A stretch of 46,091 nt of DNA from Marinoscillum furvescens DSM 4134 (GTDB lineage Bacteria > Bacteroidota > Bacteroidia > Cytophagales > Cyclobacteriaceae), in contig NZ_QREG01000008.1 in NCBI RefSeq assembly GCF_003386095.1, positions 159,692 through 205,782 on the forward strand. The letters are read 5' to 3'. The position numbers and the translations under genes are program-made. Of the stretch, positions 8,368-18,026 are shown in pieces. The notes below the pieces were generated by a model that made no database searches, was not told the origin of the DNA, and saw only the letters and a program-made list of their open reading frames with translations. How positions within the stretch are numbered: position 1 is the first letter of the stretch; each line of letters opens with the position of its first letter.

Positions 8368-9663
8368 CTATGAAATTAAATGTTTATCCAAAAGTGCGCT
8401 CATATTCTTCACTTGGCTCTTTCTCGAATACTTAAGGATTTCTTCTTCATCACCTGAATAACGAAAGTTGCCGTTTGCTTTCCATTGTGAATATGCCAAT
8501 TGCAGGCACATGTATACTCGTTCCGGTGTGTTCGCTATGAAACCACTTTTTGTCTCTTTTATCAATTTAGAAACAACACTTGAATCATCCGGCACCAGTA
8601 ATATTGGCCGCCGTGAAGCTAAATAATCAAATATTTTACCCGAATACCATCCCTCTATTTCTGAATGTCCTAAAAACAACAACAATTGAGAGGATGACAT
8701 CATACGCAAAATAATCTTCTTATCTACTCGGTGAGTAACGTCACAATAATCCGCATTAAGATAGCGCCTTATCCGCTTTACAGGTGCATGCATAAATCCA
8801 AAACGATCTCCTTCAATACCACTGGAACGATCCCCGCCGATGAACTTAACTTTGAAGTTTATCGGCTTGCATGTCTCGATAAATTGTTTCACGCCTGCTA
8901 GAAAGATGTTTATCTTTTGATGTTCGTATAAAGAGCCGGCATGTAAAACAACAAATTCATCATGTAGTTCCGAAGGCTGCAGCGTGAATGACTCTTCTTC
9001 AAAACCATTGGTAATTAGATACCCCTTCACGGGCGTCAATCGTTCCAAGCGTGCTTTCCATGGCTCACTGGTAATGGTGAAAAACAAAGCCTTCGACAGC
9101 CATTTCTTCCAATAATATCCATCGAGCAGGTCTTGAAACCTTTCTGTAATATTAGGATGGTAGTTACGAGCCATTATTCTATTACTCCATAGGTCTCTAA
9201 AATCCAATACATAAGGTATTTGAAAACGCATATGAAGCTGATAACAAAGCTTTAAATGGTGATGTGGCGAAAAAATTCCTATCATTAGATCATATTGCCG
9301 AATATCCAATAGATTGACACAATACGCTTTCATGTTATAATAACTATCAATTGAGTCAGAACTTGCGTCTAAATAACCCATGGCCCAACGGGCCAAAATA
9401 GAGATTTTATTAATTATTGGGATTCGCTCAAATAATCGGACTATATTCCCAAATAATGAGGGTTCATTTGGTATTCTAATGATGCGTCCATACTCATAAT
9501 CTTCAAAAGTCACTTCCTTTTGGGCTTTCATTCCTCCATAGTGGGTAAGTACAGTAGGTTCGTATCCAAAAGTTTTAAAATGCTTTAAATATGCCATTGT
9601 GCGATAGGAGGCAATCACATCTGCAGGTAATGTAAAGCATGATATTATGAGTATTTTTTTCAT
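8368..9663 (-). CDS. GT4-like glycosyltransferase
   Basis: The protein has 431 aa. It begins MKKILIISCFTLPADVIASY, continuing TMAYLKHFKTFGYEPTVLTH, the typical N-terminus of GT-B enzymes that bind a lipid-linked acceptor. FVVLHAGSLYEHQ marks the start of the donor domain (around residue 240), and SGKIFDYLASRRPILLVP (about 340-357) is the donor-site helix with its lysine and the usual LA..RP pattern. No classic EX7E glutamate pair is obvious. The gene sits 18 bases upstream of the truncated GT fragment. Role: transfer of one sugar of the repeat unit; specificity cannot be read from sequence. Confidence 0.87.
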   Translation of the reverse strand: MKKILIISCFTLPADVIASYRTMAYLKHFKTFGYEPTVLTHYGGMKAQKEVTFEDYEYGRIIRIPNEPSLFGNIVRLFERIPIINKISILARWAMGYLDASSDSIDSYYNMKAYCVNLLDIRQYDLMIGIFSPHHHLKLCYQLHMRFQIPYVLDFRDLWSNRIMARNYHPNITERFQDLLDGYYWKKWLSKALFFTITSEPWKARLERLTPVKGYLITNGFEEESFTLQPSELHDEFVVLHAGSLYEHQKINIFLAGVKQFIETCKPINFKVKFIGGDRSSGIEGDRFGFMHAPVKRIRRYLNADYCDVTHRVDKKIILRMMSSSQLLLFLGHSEIEGWYSGKIFDYLASRRPILLVPDDSSVVSKLIKETKSGFIANTPERVYMCLQLAYSQWKANGNFRYSGDEEEILKYSRKSQVKNMSALLDKHLIS

Positions 9664-9704
9664 TTATTTCAGTAAACGTTTAACTTCCTTGGTTATTTTT
9701 AATC

Positions 9705-10910
9705 TTAATCAAACTTTACCAAGCTTTTGGTTAAAACATTCTGATAATCTTTAACCCAGTCATTCCATGCATCAAATCCAGATTGTCTGATGGGGTCGTA
9801 TTTTTCAGGGTCTTTTTGAATCGCACTTACTATTTCGAGAAGGTTTTCAAACCCAGGATCTGTGTAAATCACATTCTTGCCATTTTCAAATGGAAATCTG
9901 ATTTTTACGTGTGACAAATCCTGACAAATCAGCAACCGTTTTAAACTAAGAGCTTCACCATGCCTGAAACAAAGTTCGCCAAAACCGGTAGGAGACAGGG
10001 AAACCCAATAGTTCAATTGCTCCAATAAATACAAAATTCGATTTTTCTTTTCCATGATCAAGTCGTTCGATTGCAGGAATGTGACAATCTCATTGTATTT
10101 AGATTCATCCAGTTCCATGTCCCTCCAATTAGGGGTTCCTGCAATCCTTCGCAGGACCCGGAATACGCCATACTTACCCGCGATATTATTCTCTGTAAGA
10201 AGCCTCAATAACTCATATCGCTGATAATGCCCTAAATCTCCCAAAAAGTGAAGTAACTCATTAGGTTTAAGATTGACAAGCATTTTTTTTCTCAACAGAT
10301 CGAATAAGGACTCCACTGTAAAACGAAAGGAATTCTTCAGGATGGCATTATTGGTTTTTATCCATCGCAATTTATTCCTCACACCAGGTAAGATTCCCAA
10401 GAAACAAGGGTATGCGAGATGGACTTTATTTAATTGCGTTGGTGAATAAGTATACGACTTAGGTGTGATTTTCTGTGTCCAATTAACTCCTGGGTAGTCG
10501 CATCCAACCTTCCAATTGTATAAATCCATGTCACGATAAACACCATTTGTCTTAAGTACTTTATCAACCAACTCAACCGTTTGTGGCTCTACACTTAAAT
10601 CAAATGAATCCCATCCATCAATCAATATAACCTGATTACAATATTTTCTAATCATATCAACCACGGCCTGCTCATTTTTAGTTGAGGTTTTTAATATATA
10701 TCTAAATGAGTGAGACGCGATGTAAACGATATCTACCTGGTCCGCAGGCTCTAGATGATAGGGGTTTAAATCCTGGCCTGGTGCTTTTAGCGTGTCAAAA
10801 AACTTTAAATATTTAAAGGACAGCTGTTCGCAAACAAGCGCTGTATCGTAGGCCCAATAACCTTGCCTATGCACAAGCAAGGCTGCTGATTTTTTATTTA
10901 TTTTCTTCAT
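9705..10910 (-). CDS. Unknown glycan-locus protein, possibly GT-B fold
   Basis: The protein has 401 aa with no family I can name. Its N-terminal half has short alternating strands and helices (VDIVYIASHSFRYIL, QVILIDGWDSFDLS). Its C-terminal part has FGELCFRHGEALSLKRLLIC, then DLSHVKIRFPF and VIYTDPGFENLLEIV, which resembles the donor-binding half of GT-B transferases where an RxxEALxLxRPLI-type helix binds the nucleotide. There is no signal peptide or membrane segment, so it is probably cytoplasmic. Neighbours on both sides are glycosyltransferases in the same direction (41- and 45-base gaps). I infer a role in building the same glycan, perhaps as a divergent transferase, with low certainty on activity. 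Confidence 0.75.
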   Translation of the reverse strand: MKKINKKSAALLVHRQGYWAYDTALVCEQLSFKYLKFFDTLKAPGQDLNPYHLEPADQVDIVYIASHSFRYILKTSTKNEQAVVDMIRKYCNQVILIDGWDSFDLSVEPQTVELVDKVLKTNGVYRDMDLYNWKVGCDYPGVNWTQKITPKSYTYSPTQLNKVHLAYPCFLGILPGVRNKLRWIKTNNAILKNSFRFTVESLFDLLRKKMLVNLKPNELLHFLGDLGHYQRYELLRLLTENNIAGKYGVFRVLRRIAGTPNWRDMELDESKYNEIVTFLQSNDLIMEKKNRILYLLEQLNYWVSLSPTGFGELCFRHGEALSLKRLLICQDLSHVKIRFPFENGKNVIYTDPGFENLLEIVSAIQKDPEKYDPIRQSGFDAWNDWVKDYQNVLTKSLVKFD

Positions 10911-10955
10911 AACGGCTTATACCATCTGCACTACACGGGAAGATTCGCCCGACAC

Positions 10956-12179
10956 CTAATTAGAAACGGAGTATAACTCAACTAACAACTTATCAATTTT
11001 TTCTTTCGACCGGTATTCAAGTCCTATCGACCGAATTCTACTTACTTGCTTTTCCTTATCCTCTTCCAGTAATGAATTAATTTTCTCATAGAAATTCGAA
11101 TTAAGGTCAACGTTGAAATCAGACGTCACAACGCCAATATTTTTTTCCATCGCATACACATCATCTTCTGCTACACCTTCCGTGGTGATATATGGAAGCC
11201 CCACCATCAGGTATTCTGCAACTTTGGTAGGTGATCGATATTTCTGATTTGGACTTGGAGGCACTCCACTGATTCCAAAATCTGAAGCATTCATACATGC
11301 AATTAGATCCTTTTGGCTCAAATTTCCGGTAATTTTAAATACGACTTCTGGCAGGTACTTAGAAAATAGCTCGTTCATCTCTAAATGATCGTTGGAGGTC
11401 ACAATCAAAAACCTGGCATTCTTCACATGAGCATGCATATTTTGGCACAACCTTGGAATACCCTCCACGTAATAGAGTCCTCCAAACTTGCCCACGTAGA
11501 TAAAGACGTGATCATCGTCGCTATATCCTAATGCCTTCCTTGCATCTGTTCTACTTAACAGATCTGGCTTAAAAATTTCAGGATCTACTGCTGTAGGTGC
11601 CCTGTAAAGTTCTGCTTTCGATCCTCTTCGCTTTAGCTCATCTACCATCCATTGTGTTCCGGTCATTACAACATCTGCATGCATGCCGGCTTTCCACTCT
11701 AAACTATTCAGCAACCTATACTTCAAATCAGAAGTTGACCAATATCCCAAATCCACCATAAATTCACTATGAGGTTCATAGGAATAAATCATGAGCTTCA
11801 TACGCATCAGTTTGCTAAAAACATAACCAAAGCTTGCTGAGACATTTGCAAAGCAAAAAATAATCTGAGTCTGATGACGGACTCGAATCCAAAGTACTTT
11901 CAAGAAGCTAATGGAAAAATCCCAGGCTTTTTTTAGCAGTAATAGCTTTCCAGAGTGAAAAGTTAACGGCCTCCAATAGATGTGATGAGATTCAAGCTCT
12001 GACTTTATACGTGCTCTTTCTTTTGGGGAAAGCTGATATTTTTTTTGTTCAAATGTGATCAAATAGAACCGCCCAACATTGTGCCTTGCTGTCAAGGTTT
12101 TAAGATAGCTCAGCATCAAATTTTGAAATAGAGGGTCGTTAAAGCTATTGTAAATAAATACCAGGGTGTTTTTTGCCAT
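10956..12179 (-). CDS. GT4-family glycosyltransferase
   Basis: The protein has 407 aa with a GT-B layout. The acceptor domain contains IIFCFANVSASFGYVFSKL and YSYEPHSEFM. The donor domain begins at DDHVFIYVGKFGGLYYVEG, and the sugar-nucleotide site is in NASDFGISGVPPSPN followed by SPTKVAEYLMVGLPYITTEG (a K..EYL..GLP signature). Its start shares one base with the stop of the GT2 gene upstream (12179), so translation is probably coupled. It should act at the cytoplasmic face on the growing lipid-linked chain. The donor sugar is not predictable. Confidence 0.88.
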   Translation of the reverse strand: MAKNTLVFIYNSFNDPLFQNLMLSYLKTLTARHNVGRFYLITFEQKKYQLSPKERARIKSELESHHIYWRPLTFHSGKLLLLKKAWDFSISFLKVLWIRVRHQTQIIFCFANVSASFGYVFSKLMRMKLMIYSYEPHSEFMVDLGYWSTSDLKYRLLNSLEWKAGMHADVVMTGTQWMVDELKRRGSKAELYRAPTAVDPEIFKPDLLSRTDARKALGYSDDDHVFIYVGKFGGLYYVEGIPRLCQNMHAHVKNARFLIVTSNDHLEMNELFSKYLPEVVFKITGNLSQKDLIACMNASDFGISGVPPSPNQKYRSPTKVAEYLMVGLPYITTEGVAEDDVYAMEKNIGVVTSDFNVDLNSNFYEKINSLLEEDKEKQVSRIRSIGLEYRSKEKIDKLLVELYSVSN

Positions 12180-13000
12180 TACATCCAGTATTTAAATAAA
12201 CACCTAACTGCACTTTTGGCATCTCGACCATCAAATAAATGAGATAGGGTCATAATCCGTGTTATCCGATAGGCTAAATAAATGCGTTGGAACTTAGAGC
12301 CAATGCGAAATTTTCTAATTCTCTTGAGCAACTTATTATACCCATCCTCCAGGCCTTTCAAATTCTTCATGGAATTTGAACCTGTCTGCCTATACCACAA
12401 TACCTCATCTGTGACGAAACCATATTTCCCATTGTGCTGATTGCAAATGGTTATATAAAAATAAAGGTCTTCTGCATGGGTCATTTCTTCATCAAACTGA
12501 TATTGAATACCACTCCTCTTTTTTATCATCCATGTATTACCAAAGAGACATTGACGATCAAGCGCTAGTAATCTATCCAGTGGTTGCCCACTAAAGGAGG
12601 GCACATATTTCTTTCCTGTAGCTATAAGTTGATCATCAACATAAGAAACAACTCCATCAACAAAACTTAGCGATTCATCTTTCTGAAATTTTTCTAGCCG
12701 ACGGCTAATAGCTGTAGGAGGCAAAATATCATCTGCATCTAAAAAACAGAAATAATCCCCATTCATTTGATTCAACCCCACATTTCTTGCTGATCCAACA
12801 CCATTGTTTTTTTGATTAAAAACACGTATTCGTTGATCCGTGAACGATTGAGCAATATCTAAGGATAAATCAGTACTTCCATCATCAATTAGTAATAGTT
12901 CCCAATGCTCATAGGTTTGATTTATCACCGAACTAATGGTTTCAGCTAAATACTTTTCGCCATTGTAGATTGGCGTGATGATGGTCACTAGTGGTTTCAA
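12179..13000 (-). CDS. GT2-family glycosyltransferase
   Basis: The protein has 273 aa. The start VTIITPIYNGEKYLAETISS, then VINQTYEHWELLLIDDGSTD, is the classic GT-A/GT2 signature. GVGSARNVGLNQMNGDYFCF leads into LDADD, the DxD metal-binding site (about residues 92-96). AEDLYFYITIC is the ED motif that carries the catalytic base. The length suits a single-domain inverting transferase that adds one sugar residue. It overlaps the upstream gene by 4 bases (12997-13000) and the downstream one by 1 base, in the middle of a tight operon. Confidence 0.93.
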   Translation of the reverse strand: MKPLVTIITPIYNGEKYLAETISSVINQTYEHWELLLIDDGSTDLSLDIAQSFTDQRIRVFNQKNNGVGSARNVGLNQMNGDYFCFLDADDILPPTAISRRLEKFQKDESLSFVDGVVSYVDDQLIATGKKYVPSFSGQPLDRLLALDRQCLFGNTWMIKKRSGIQYQFDEEMTHAEDLYFYITICNQHNGKYGFVTDEVLWYRQTGSNSMKNLKGLEDGYNKLLKRIRKFRIGSKFQRIYLAYRITRIMTLSHLFDGRDAKSAVRCLFKYWM

Positions 13001-14082
13001 TGCTGAAATATGATTTGTTCAATCTGGTTAAGCTTTTCTTCATAAGTATGCTTCAGCGCAAAAGCCTTTCTTTCTTGACGTCTTTCAACCTGCTGATGTA
13101 TTTTCAAATTTTCAGAGACACTGGAAAGAAGATTAACCCATTCAGCATTCATTTTGACCATATTCAACACGCCTTTTCCTGCATACTCTGCCGTAAATGT
13201 GGCTACTACAGGATTACCCGAATATAGGTACTCCAGGATTTTATGTGAATTTGTTTGATCGATATGATGCTTTTGCTGGTAGGCAACCAATAAAAGATCT
13301 GCTTTTTTTAGATAACTGTGAATTTCTTCGCTTTTTACCGGTGGCAAAAAATAGACATTTTCTTTATCTAAAATCTTCTTTTTCCAAGTATGAGTAGCGT
13401 TATAACCATCAAAAATTTCTTTCCCCGAACCAACAAAAATAAAGTCGATAGATGGGTGCTCCTCTGCCGCATGATGGAGTATTTCCCAGTCTAAATGTTT
13501 CATGGCTAAGTTGCCTGTATACATTGCCTTAATCTCACCATTACCAGGCAAGGATACTTCCACTTCAACATGAGCCACATTTAGCCCATGGGTTACCTTG
13601 TAGGTATTTGGATTGAATTCTGATAGGACATTGACAATTTCATTCGTTACGCCAAAGCAGAAATCAGCAGATTTAGCAGCTCGTGAGGTCTGAAAGTTTT
13701 GATTTAAATCGACAATATGTGAAATACGAACTGAAACCGGTAACGCATCAAAATCAAAGAAAACCGAATTATCAAAAGACCATACTACATCGATCGGCAC
13801 ACCCGCAAGTTTTCTCAATTTATTGAAGACCCGTAATTGTTGATGCTTTCTGATCAAAGATGGAAATAAGTGAAGCCCTTTGATAAAACCGGGATAATCC
13901 AATACATCCAAGTTTTCATAATCCGTTTTGCTTATTGCGTATCCACTTGAAGATGGGGGATTTAAAAATAGCACCTTGTATCCCTTTTTGGCCAGATTAA
14001 TAGCATAGTGATGCTTGGATACAAACAAATGACTCCAGGGCTCAGGCGAAATAATAAGAAATGTTCTTGCAGATCCCTGCAT
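12997..14082 (-). CDS. GT-B glycosyltransferase (GT4-like)
   Basis: The protein has 361 aa. The N-terminal part FLIISPEPWSHLFVSKHHYA, then INLAKKGYKVLFLNPP, is seen in GT4-like proteins annotated as polysaccharide transferases in Bacteroidota. The donor domain shows IKAMYTGNLAMKHLDWEIL, FIFVGSG, FLPPVKSEEIHSYLKKADLL and NSHKILEYLYSGNPVVATF, with the lysine-plus-acidic donor site (HKILEYL). It overlaps the GT2 gene downstream by 4 bases and begins 4 bases after the sulfotransferase. It probably adds one sugar of the repeat or linker; specificity is unknown. Confidence 0.86.
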   Translation of the reverse strand: MQGSARTFLIISPEPWSHLFVSKHHYAINLAKKGYKVLFLNPPSSSGYAISKTDYENLDVLDYPGFIKGLHLFPSLIRKHQQLRVFNKLRKLAGVPIDVVWSFDNSVFFDFDALPVSVRISHIVDLNQNFQTSRAAKSADFCFGVTNEIVNVLSEFNPNTYKVTHGLNVAHVEVEVSLPGNGEIKAMYTGNLAMKHLDWEILHHAAEEHPSIDFIFVGSGKEIFDGYNATHTWKKKILDKENVYFLPPVKSEEIHSYLKKADLLLVAYQQKHHIDQTNSHKILEYLYSGNPVVATFTAEYAGKGVLNMVKMNAEWVNLLSSVSENLKIHQQVERRQERKAFALKHTYEEKLNQIEQIIFQH

Positions 14083-14086
14083 GCTA

Positions 14087-15043
14087 CTATTTATAAAGAT
14101 ACTTATTAAGTCGACCCTCTACTTGATCGACCTCATCAGGCGTCATTTCATCTTTCCACCTTCCTTGATTTGATAATGATAAATCAAGGCGCAATTTGTC
14201 ACTTTCATCCTCTACTCCTATAAAATCAAATATCTCTTTTAGAGTATCATTGGGGCTGTTAACCATGTCTTCGAGCCAGATTTCTTTGACAGACGATTTT
14301 GATATTTTGTTTCTTGACCTTTCCCACTTATCAAAGTATCCCTTCATCCAGCTGATTAAGTAATCCAAGTTTTTTGCACCCCAATCCTTTCCTTTGTATG
14401 AAGATATGACATCTCGAATATCCCTTTTCATATGTATAAATTTTGCCTCAGGAAAAACCGACAATAATTCTTCTGTATGAAGCACATTAAAAGGAGTGTG
14501 CTCTACCCAAATTTCTTTGTTGTTGCTTTGAAGCACTGGGGAGATAAGTGAATCAATATACGAACGCACTGAGGATACAACTTCTTCCTTAGGTATGGGT
14601 TCAGTTACGTAGACCTTTGGATTACTAACAAAACTTTCCGTTCCATACCACACTCCTTGATAACTTCCTTTTGATAGACGGTTTATGAACTTATCAGTTT
14701 GCTGTACAAACTCATTTGGTTGTATTGCAGAATGAAAAGGAACTTGTCGGTATCTCTGATAAGAGCAACCTAGCTTGGATAAAACTTTATTGATAATCCT
14801 ATACCTAAGTCCAATTGGCCTGCTTAGTTCTAACGTCATTTGCCGAAATCTAGATAAAGCCTTTGATGCAGTGTAAGGACTCCAATTATTTTCCCATGTT
14901 CGAATTAATGTCAGAAGCCCATCCGGATCTATTAATAACCTGGTCTCAAAATCAAATGCCATCATCCTGGAATGGCCGGACAACACCTTTGCAAGCACTG
15001 TTGTACCTGACCTACCTGTCCCTCCTATGAAAACTATTCGCAT
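14087..15043 (-). CDS. PAPS-dependent sulfotransferase
   Basis: The protein has 318 aa. The N-terminal FIGGTGRSGTTVLAKVLSGH is the 5'-phosphosulfate-binding loop (GRSGTT at 10-15). FPEAKFIHMKRDIRDVISSY (near residue 200) is the 3'-phosphate-binding segment with its RD..D..SSY pattern. Such enzymes move sulfate from PAPS to a hydroxyl or amine, and in this setting the acceptor is most likely a sugar of the glycan. No PAPS synthesis genes (cysD/cysN/cysC) are in the window, so the donor must come from elsewhere. There is no signal peptide, so it acts in the cytoplasm before export. It lies between two glycosyltransferases with 2-4 base gaps, firmly inside the operon. Confidence 0.9.
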   Translation of the reverse strand: MRIVFIGGTGRSGTTVLAKVLSGHSRMMAFDFETRLLIDPDGLLTLIRTWENNWSPYTASKALSRFRQMTLELSRPIGLRYRIINKVLSKLGCSYQRYRQVPFHSAIQPNEFVQQTDKFINRLSKGSYQGVWYGTESFVSNPKVYVTEPIPKEEVVSSVRSYIDSLISPVLQSNNKEIWVEHTPFNVLHTEELLSVFPEAKFIHMKRDIRDVISSYKGKDWGAKNLDYLISWMKGYFDKWERSRNKISKSSVKEIWLEDMVNSPNDTLKEIFDFIGVEDESDKLRLDLSLSNQGRWKDEMTPDEVDQVEGRLNKYLYK

Positions 15044-15045
15044 AA

Positions 15046-16146
15046 TTACTGATTTAGTAAGCGCTCATAAATTTGACACAGTTTATTCATTTCTTTTTGC
15101 CGGTTCCCTTTTTCAAGTATGATAGATTTCGTGTTTGGTTTTTCAGTTAAGCGTAATTTTTCTTCCATAAGCCCGCTCAACTCGGAAGGATCCCATGATT
15201 CAAGTTTTGTTATCTCACCAAATATATCAGCGTCATATTCTAGAGGCCCTAAAATTAAAGGAGTATTAAAATACATCGCCTCCATGGCCGATACAGGACT
15301 ACCATCTGAAATCGGGTTCATCACACACAAACTTGCCTGCCTATAAAGGTCGAACAATTCCTTTTCCTGAACCCTATCCAAAAAAAGAAAATCTACATCA
15401 AGGGATTTCTCTATAAGTCCAGAAATCCTTTCTACATAATCTGATTGTTTCGAATCCTTATCAAGGAAGACCATCGTGTAAGAAGACTTGGTGGAATCAC
15501 TTAATAATCCTATTGCCGCAATTGAAAACTCGTGATTATAGATAGGCTTCATGAGCCTCGGGAATAATATAAAGGGTTTATCTATTGAAAGTCTCTCCAC
15601 TGATTTACTAATGGCCTCTACATGCACCCCCGTTCTAACTACCCGAAAATCAGAAAAAATTCCCAAGCTTTTAATTGAGTCTATCTGTCTCTGCGAAGTA
15701 CTTGTAATGGTAGAAAAGCTACGAAGTGATTTTTTATACAGAAACTGAATAATCTTTTGCAGCAAGTCTGTTTTTTCAAAATGTTTAGGAATAGCCTTGA
15801 GGACATCTGTCCCTCTGGTGGTCAGGATCATAGGAACCTTGTAAAAGGTACGACCCATCGCCCAAAGTGCATTAGGTTCAGCATAAATGATGTGAAAAAT
15901 ATCAATCTTATTCTTCCTGAGCAATTGATATATTCGAATAAGGCCACCAATAGGTTGCCAAAACCTAATGATCGAAAAATCCGGTAGCGCCCCCAAGTAG
16001 ATGATATTCCCCAAGCTATCCACATTAAAATCAGCATGAATCTTACGGCTTATACAAAAACAGCGATACCGAGGATCATTAGCAATAAACTGCATCCAGT
16101 TTCTATCATGCACTGATTTCGGATTAGCAAAGAATAGAATATTCAC
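15046..16146 (-). CDS. GT4-family glycosyltransferase
   Basis: The protein has 366 aa. The N-terminal MNILFFANPKSVHDRNWMQF and the inter-strand DIFHIIYAEPNALWAMGR are typical of GT4 acceptor domains, and VPMILTTRGTDVL is the conserved TxRGxD-like strand. In the donor half, FILFPRLMKPIYNHEFSI, ASLCVMNPISDGSPVSAMEA and MYFNTPLILGPLEYDADI follow the usual S(D/E)G.P...EAM....P pattern. It starts 11 bases after the AsnB gene and ends 2 bases before the sulfotransferase. Sugar specificity is unknown. Confidence 0.9.
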   Translation of the reverse strand: MNILFFANPKSVHDRNWMQFIANDPRYRCFCISRKIHADFNVDSLGNIIYLGALPDFSIIRFWQPIGGLIRIYQLLRKNKIDIFHIIYAEPNALWAMGRTFYKVPMILTTRGTDVLKAIPKHFEKTDLLQKIIQFLYKKSLRSFSTITSTSQRQIDSIKSLGIFSDFRVVRTGVHVEAISKSVERLSIDKPFILFPRLMKPIYNHEFSIAAIGLLSDSTKSSYTMVFLDKDSKQSDYVERISGLIEKSLDVDFLFLDRVQEKELFDLYRQASLCVMNPISDGSPVSAMEAMYFNTPLILGPLEYDADIFGEITKLESWDPSELSGLMEEKLRLTEKPNTKSIILEKGNRQKEMNKLCQIYERLLNQ

Positions 16147-16157
16147 AATAAACTATT

Positions 16158-18023
16158 TTAATCAAGAAATTTTCTACACCAAATTTCGAAACATATAAGG
16201 GACCAAATGTTAGTTCCATGATTGGCTTTCTGAGATATATGTTCCTCAAGTAACTGAGTAACAAAATTGTAATTGAAAAAGCCTCTTTCAATAAATCTAG
16301 AAGTTTTTAAGTACTCATCAATTAAGGACTGATATTCATTCCTCAACCATTGTCCCAAAGGAATTCCAAAACCCATCTTCGGACGAGAGGCAACGTCTGG
16401 GGCAATGTACTTTTCTGCCAATCGCTTAAGTAAGTATTTGCTCTGGCCATTTTTAAATAAGATCTTAGTAGGAAGGTTAAGTGCAAAATCCATCAAATGC
16501 TTATCTAAAAACGGAGATCGCACTTCCAACGAATTTTTCATGGATGCTCTATCTACCTTAACGAGGTAATCATTCAAAAGCCGTGTTTTGAGTGAGGCTC
16601 TCATGAGCCGATTGACTGGATCATGAAAATCTACTTCACTTTCCCATATTTCACGTAAATACTTAGCTGTAAAGTCAGTGCTTTCACAAAGTAGGTCCGC
16701 CCTATTTTGATCACAAAATCCGATATCTCTAAGCAAACGTTTTTCACCCGGCCACTGAAGATAAGCGTTCAATGAACCATAATTATCTTTTTTAGGATTA
16801 ATTCGAGATAATATCTTATCTATGGGTGTGATGATGGCTTTCGCCAAAGGACTTTTATAATCCAGAGCAAACTTATTGGCCTTACTTGCTAAAACGTATT
16901 GATCATACCCTCCAAAACCCTCATCACCGCCATCACCCGATAAAGCTACCTTTACGTGCTTACCAATTGCTTTGCTGATCATATAGGTTGGGATCGCCGA
17001 TGAATCCGCAAAAGGCTCACCGAAATACTCAATTAGATCTACTACGTCTTCAACTGCAATTGGATTCAGTATAATATTTTCATGGTTCGTATGATACCTG
17101 TCAGCCACTACCTGCGCATTTGGGATCTCGTTGTAGGCTTCTACCTCAAAACCAACCGTATAAGTATTAATTGGCTTTGAAGATTGTGAAGCATAAATAG
17201 CTGATATAAGACCTGAATCAATACCTCCACTCAAGAAACAACCAATATCCACATCTGCTATGGATCGTTTCATGATAGCCTTAGTTAATAGGTCCTCTGT
17301 TAACTCAACTACCTCAGTCTCATCAACATTACTATAGGCATTAGAAAACTTCGGATTGTAATATTGAAATTCTTTTAGTCCTGAATGAGTCGTATTTAAA
17401 ACATAATAATGACCTGGCTTGACCTGAAAGACCTTTTCCCAAATCGTGTAGGGTTGCGGACAAGTAATCTCTGCCAGATAGTAGTCTAACGCATGATGGT
17501 TGAAGTTCAATTTATTCTTTGCTACTCCCCAGATTGAACGGATGTCCGACGCAAAAAGAAACTCTGATTGATCATGATAGTAATACAGGGGCTTTTTCCC
17601 AAATGGATCCCTTGCTATAAAGCATTGCTCTCGTAATTTGTCATACAAAGCAAATGCAAACATTCCGTCCAGTTTGGCTAATAACTTGTCAATACCCCAA
17701 TGGCGATACCCCAGTATAAGTACTTCGGTATCTGAACTAGATTTAAACGAAGCACCATCTTCAATAAGTTCTTTTCTAAGTAATTGGTAATTATAGATTT
17801 CTCCGTTGAAAACCAGCACAACGTCAAGGTAGGACATGGGCTGATGGCCTAATTCACTTAAATCAATGATACTAAGTCTTGTATGACCTAAGCCGATATT
17901 TTTCTCAGTATAATATCCTGTAATGTCTGGACCCCTTTCTTGTAAATAAGAAGTCATTTGACACAACAAATCACCATCGACAGCTTGGCCTTTAAAGTCT
18001 ATTTTACCAGCTACTCCACACAT
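16158..18023 (-). CDS. asnB: AsnB-type glutamine amidotransferase (asparagine synthase-like), copy 2
   Basis: The protein has 621 aa. MCG at the N-terminus supplies the Cys2 nucleophile. RGPDITG, FNGEIYNYQ and SDTEVLILGYRHWG complete the glutaminase domain. The synthetase domain has SGGIDS (265-270) and ALSGDGGDEGFGGYDQY, and the C-terminal DRASMKNSLEVRSPFLD and RPKMGFGIPLGQWL blocks are present, so the enzyme looks intact. It is clearly diverged from the other AsnB copy at 3169-4944. Two such genes in one glycan locus argue for amide formation on sugar acids (as proposed for WbpS) rather than asparagine supply, though no uronic-acid-forming dehydrogenase is in the window. It starts 3 bases after the GT2 gene. 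Confidence 0.93.
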   Translation of the reverse strand: MCGVAGKIDFKGQAVDGDLLCQMTSYLQERGPDITGYYTEKNIGLGHTRLSIIDLSELGHQPMSYLDVVLVFNGEIYNYQLLRKELIEDGASFKSSSDTEVLILGYRHWGIDKLLAKLDGMFAFALYDKLREQCFIARDPFGKKPLYYYHDQSEFLFASDIRSIWGVAKNKLNFNHHALDYYLAEITCPQPYTIWEKVFQVKPGHYYVLNTTHSGLKEFQYYNPKFSNAYSNVDETEVVELTEDLLTKAIMKRSIADVDIGCFLSGGIDSGLISAIYASQSSKPINTYTVGFEVEAYNEIPNAQVVADRYHTNHENIILNPIAVEDVVDLIEYFGEPFADSSAIPTYMISKAIGKHVKVALSGDGGDEGFGGYDQYVLASKANKFALDYKSPLAKAIITPIDKILSRINPKKDNYGSLNAYLQWPGEKRLLRDIGFCDQNRADLLCESTDFTAKYLREIWESEVDFHDPVNRLMRASLKTRLLNDYLVKVDRASMKNSLEVRSPFLDKHLMDFALNLPTKILFKNGQSKYLLKRLAEKYIAPDVASRPKMGFGIPLGQWLRNEYQSLIDEYLKTSRFIERGFFNYNFVTQLLEEHISQKANHGTNIWSLICFEIWCRKFLD

Positions 18024-18026
18024 ATC

